A program made the translations under genes and the position numbers. The notes under the pieces were generated by a model, which saw only the letters and a list, made by a program, of their open reading frames with translations, searched no databases and was not told the DNA's origin. A stretch of 64,000 bases of DNA from Mucilaginibacter dorajii (GTDB lineage Bacteria > Bacteroidota > Bacteroidia > Sphingobacteriales > Sphingobacteriaceae): contig NZ_JANTYS010000002.1 in NCBI RefSeq assembly GCF_024808255.1, positions 248,001 through 312,000 of the forward strand. The letters run 5' to 3'. Shown here one piece after another: positions 61,767 to 64,000 of the stretch. Position 1 is the stretch's first letter, and each line of letters opens with the position of its first letter.

Positions 61767-62740
61767 AAGCAACCTGTAGGGTTTACTTATTTACCTATAA
61801 AAGAAACCACTTATTAATAAGGGCGATAAACAGCCTGTTGAAGCAAACTTTTCAGAACTGGGTATGCGAGTTACATAACGACAGTGTAGAAGATTCGTTC
61901 CCTGAACAATATATAAAACAACTCCACGATAACCGCTTTATTATTAAAAATCACGAAAGCAATTTAGGAGGCACTAAAAGTTTTAACCTGGCCTTCACAG
62001 GGTGCCCGGAAAAATATGCTTCTATTTTAGAGGACGATAATTGGTGGGAACCTGACTTTTTGGAGCAAATGATCAATATAATGGACAGCAACCCGACAAT
62101 TAATATTGCATGGAGTAACATGTTTATCTGGCGGGAAGTTGCAGATAGCAATTGGGTTAATACAGGCAAAACCATATGGAATGAAACTGAAACCGATAAA
62201 ACATTCAATTGGCCGGCTAACAGGCCTGCAATGGCTGCGCTACATTCAAACGGGGCAATGATATACAAAGGAGCCGAGGCTGCAAATTACAGTATCCCTG
62301 ATAATTGTGAGTTTAGCATCATTGAACCCGTAAGAGAGCGACTCTTTAAATTTCCTATTTACCTGGTTAGTAAACCCATGGCTAACTTTTCGCATACAAT
62401 TAGCACCAGCCGTTCAAATCAAAAATGGGTTTGGACAGCATGCCAGGCCATGCTGCTTAGCAGCTTTATTGAAGCCGCAAATGCCTCGCAGCAAAAGTTT
62501 AAAGAAACCTTGGCCATATACAGACAACAAGAACCATCCCCGCTCTCGAATTTTTTTGTAGCTATCTTTTTTATTTTAAAGAAGCCGTCATTATGTAAAT
62601 TTTTAACACTAAATGATTGGCTGATCATAAATAAGTGGCTGATAAAAAACATTTTCAACATCTTAAAAATTAAGGCATATTTAACACAACAGCAAAACGT
62701 ATATACCTTTTTGAAAGAAAATACGGTAAAGTCTCCTTAA
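61763..62740 (+). CDS. Glycosyltransferase family 2-like
   Basis: A 325-residue GT-A enzyme: CRVYLFTYKRNHLLIRAINSLLKQTF, LHNDSVEDSF, ESNLGGTKSFNLAF and LEDDNWWEPDFLEQM (metal site). The LEDDNWW form is known from several Bacteroidota glycan loci. Followed by four bases and the last gene. Confidence 0.85.
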   Translation: MKATCRVYLFTYKRNHLLIRAINSLLKQTFQNWVCELHNDSVEDSFPEQYIKQLHDNRFIIKNHESNLGGTKSFNLAFTGCPEKYASILEDDNWWEPDFLEQMINIMDSNPTINIAWSNMFIWREVADSNWVNTGKTIWNETETDKTFNWPANRPAMAALHSNGAMIYKGAEAANYSIPDNCEFSIIEPVRERLFKFPIYLVSKPMANFSHTISTSRSNQKWVWTACQAMLLSSFIEAANASQQKFKETLAIYRQQEPSPLSNFFVAIFFILKKPSLCKFLTLNDWLIINKWLIKNIFNILKIKAYLTQQQNVYTFLKENTVKSP

Positions 62741-62744
62741 GGAT

Positions 62745-63959
62745 ATGAACTCCAATCAAGTTATCTGTATTATAACCCAATCACACCTTTGCCGCAATCC
62801 AAGAGTATTAAAGGAGGCAATCGCTTTGGCAAATGCCGGCTACCAGGTTAATATTATAACAGGTATCATTTCCTGTGAATTATATCGGCAAGATTTGAGC
62901 TTAATAAAAAACTGTCCGAATATTCGCTTAACTAAAGTATTTGATCTTTCCCTGCCATCGCTCCTGTCATTTATCGATAGGCTGTTAAACAAGTTGGGCC
63001 GACTCCTGGTCTCTAAATTCAAGATAGAAAACAGCATGTCTCTTGGTTATGGCACAAGTCATTACTATAAAAAAGCGAAAAACATCAAAGCCGATCTTTT
63101 TATCTGTCACCAGGAATTGGCAACCTATATTGGTACCAAACTTATCAAAGCCGGCTTTAAAGTCGCTTTTGATCTGGAAGACTGGTATTCTGAAGATCTG
63201 TTGCCTGCCGCCCGCGCCGAGCGCCCTATTAATTTACTTCAAACAACCGAATCAGTAGCATTAAATAAAGGGGTATTTTGCATTACAACATCTAAGGCAC
63301 TTGCAAAAAAGCTTTCACAAACTTATAAATGCCCTATACCAACTGCCGTTTACAATGTATTTCCGTCGCCCGATGTTGATTTGAATAAGCCAAAAGGCTT
63401 TTCAAACCCTTTGAAGTTGTTTTGGTTTTCGCAAACTATTGGTACAGGCCGCGGGCTTGAGCAATTTATCAATATATCAAAGGGGTTCAAAAACAGCGTA
63501 GAAATACATTTGCTGGGAAATATTACACCTCAATATAAGGAGTTATTAAACTCGATACTTCCCGCGCAGCATAAACTGTATTTTCATGAACTTGTGGAGG
63601 AAAGTAAACTCGCCGCAAAAATAGCTAGCTTTGATATCGGCCTGGCACTTGAGCTTGATAGCCCGATGAGTCGTAATTACACCATCACCAATAAATTTTT
63701 CCAATATATTCAATCAGGGTTACCGGTTATCGCCAGCGAAACAGCGGGCCAGATTGAGGGATTTGAACAGTTTAAGCCAGGGTATCTGTTGCCGCAACAG
63801 CCTTTGGCAATGGATATAAGCAAATTAGAACAATGGCTAAATAATGCCACCGCCCTGCAAACCGCAAGAGGAAAAGCAATTGAGATGGCAGGCATTTTCA
63901 ATTGGGAGAACGAATCGAAAAAGCTGTTAAACTCCATAAATGAAGCACTTGAAAAATAA
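62745..63959 (+). CDS. Glycosyltransferase family 4-like
   Basis: A 404-residue GT-B protein: IITQSHLCRNPRVLKEAIALANAGYQV (split 9-35) at the N-terminal nucleotide fold, DLEDWYSEDL midway, LFWFSQTIGTGRGLEQFI, and IASFDIGLALELD plus NKFFQYIQSGLPVIAS at the donor site. NPRVLKEA is a common GT4 opening in this phylum. The locus continues past the window: only 41 bases follow. Confidence 0.86.
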   Translation: MNSNQVICIITQSHLCRNPRVLKEAIALANAGYQVNIITGIISCELYRQDLSLIKNCPNIRLTKVFDLSLPSLLSFIDRLLNKLGRLLVSKFKIENSMSLGYGTSHYYKKAKNIKADLFICHQELATYIGTKLIKAGFKVAFDLEDWYSEDLLPAARAERPINLLQTTESVALNKGVFCITTSKALAKKLSQTYKCPIPTAVYNVFPSPDVDLNKPKGFSNPLKLFWFSQTIGTGRGLEQFINISKGFKNSVEIHLLGNITPQYKELLNSILPAQHKLYFHELVEESKLAAKIASFDIGLALELDSPMSRNYTITNKFFQYIQSGLPVIASETAGQIEGFEQFKPGYLLPQQPLAMDISKLEQWLNNATALQTARGKAIEMAGIFNWENESKKLLNSINEALEK

Positions 63960-64000
63960 AGTATCATGTGTTTCAATGAAAGGCCTTTAAATTAACCTAT

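Noticed and set aside
1..64000. tRNA or rRNA genes
   Set aside because: No cloverleaf with a GGTTCGAATCC-type arm or rRNA core sequence was found by eye; a tRNA search program would settle this.

Overview
The window looks like the chromosome of a Bacteroidota member, most likely family Sphingobacteriaceae (Mucilaginibacter or Pedobacter type). The reasons are the TAnnTTTG-type promoters, a SusC-like TonB receptor with an N-terminal carboxypeptidase-D-like domain, FtsZ ending in the phylum's long tail, a MraY with a large insert, a PASTA-tailed FtsI, and many DUF or glycosyltransferase families typical of this group. No tRNA, rRNA, CRISPR array, transposase or integrase was seen.

Region 1 (1-2.5 kb): a LysE-type exporter and an alpha-oxoamine synthase, both bordered by fold-back repeats built on a GATGTGCAGA unit. 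Region 2 (2.6-19.2 kb, minus strand): a full division and cell wall (dcw) cluster in the order mraZ-rsmH-ftsL-ftsI-murE-[four-helix-bundle gene]-mraY-murD-ftsW-murG-murC-ftsQ-ftsA-ftsZ. It makes lipid II from UDP-MurNAc (MurC, D, E, MraY, MurG) and builds the divisome. The cluster starts at three GTGGT boxes 10 bp apart (a MraZ operator) and ends at an inverted-repeat terminator. It is unusually peppered with repeats: one GC-rich element occurs twice and encodes the same 12 residues at the N-termini of MurG and MurD, and a four-helix-bundle gene sits between mraY and murE inside inverted repeats.

Region 3 (19.2-35 kb): accessory and housekeeping genes. These are a DUF6934-like gene with a small partner, an iron-type TonB receptor plus PepSY membrane protein with a well defined promoter and two operator-like sites, a secreted polysaccharide deacetylase, a CocE/NonD hydrolase, an EndoH-like GH18 lipoprotein, two GNAT acetyltransferases, pgk, a GAPDH gene and two small lipoproteins.

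Region 4 (34-64 kb): an exopolysaccharide or O-antigen locus that runs off the right edge. A WecA/MraY-type initiating transferase and a GT2 gene (minus) diverge from a long plus-strand operon: Wza-like export lipoprotein, Wzc-like tyrosine kinase, NusG/UpxY-like antiterminator, asparagine synthase, Wzm/Wzt ABC exporter, FkbM methyltransferase, two GT11 fucosyltransferases, about thirteen other glycosyltransferases, two acyltransferase-3 proteins and a hexapeptide acetyltransferase. Start and stop codons mostly overlap, suggesting one transcript. Two gene remnants (45.7-46.4 kb and 48.3-48.7 kb) show that the locus has been remodelled recently.

The most noteworthy signals are the repeat elements that write gene termini in the dcw cluster, the DnaA-box-like triplet ahead of ftsZ, the MraZ operator, the repressor-like architecture at the TonB receptor promoter, and the 10-bp tandem repeat at a glycosyltransferase junction.
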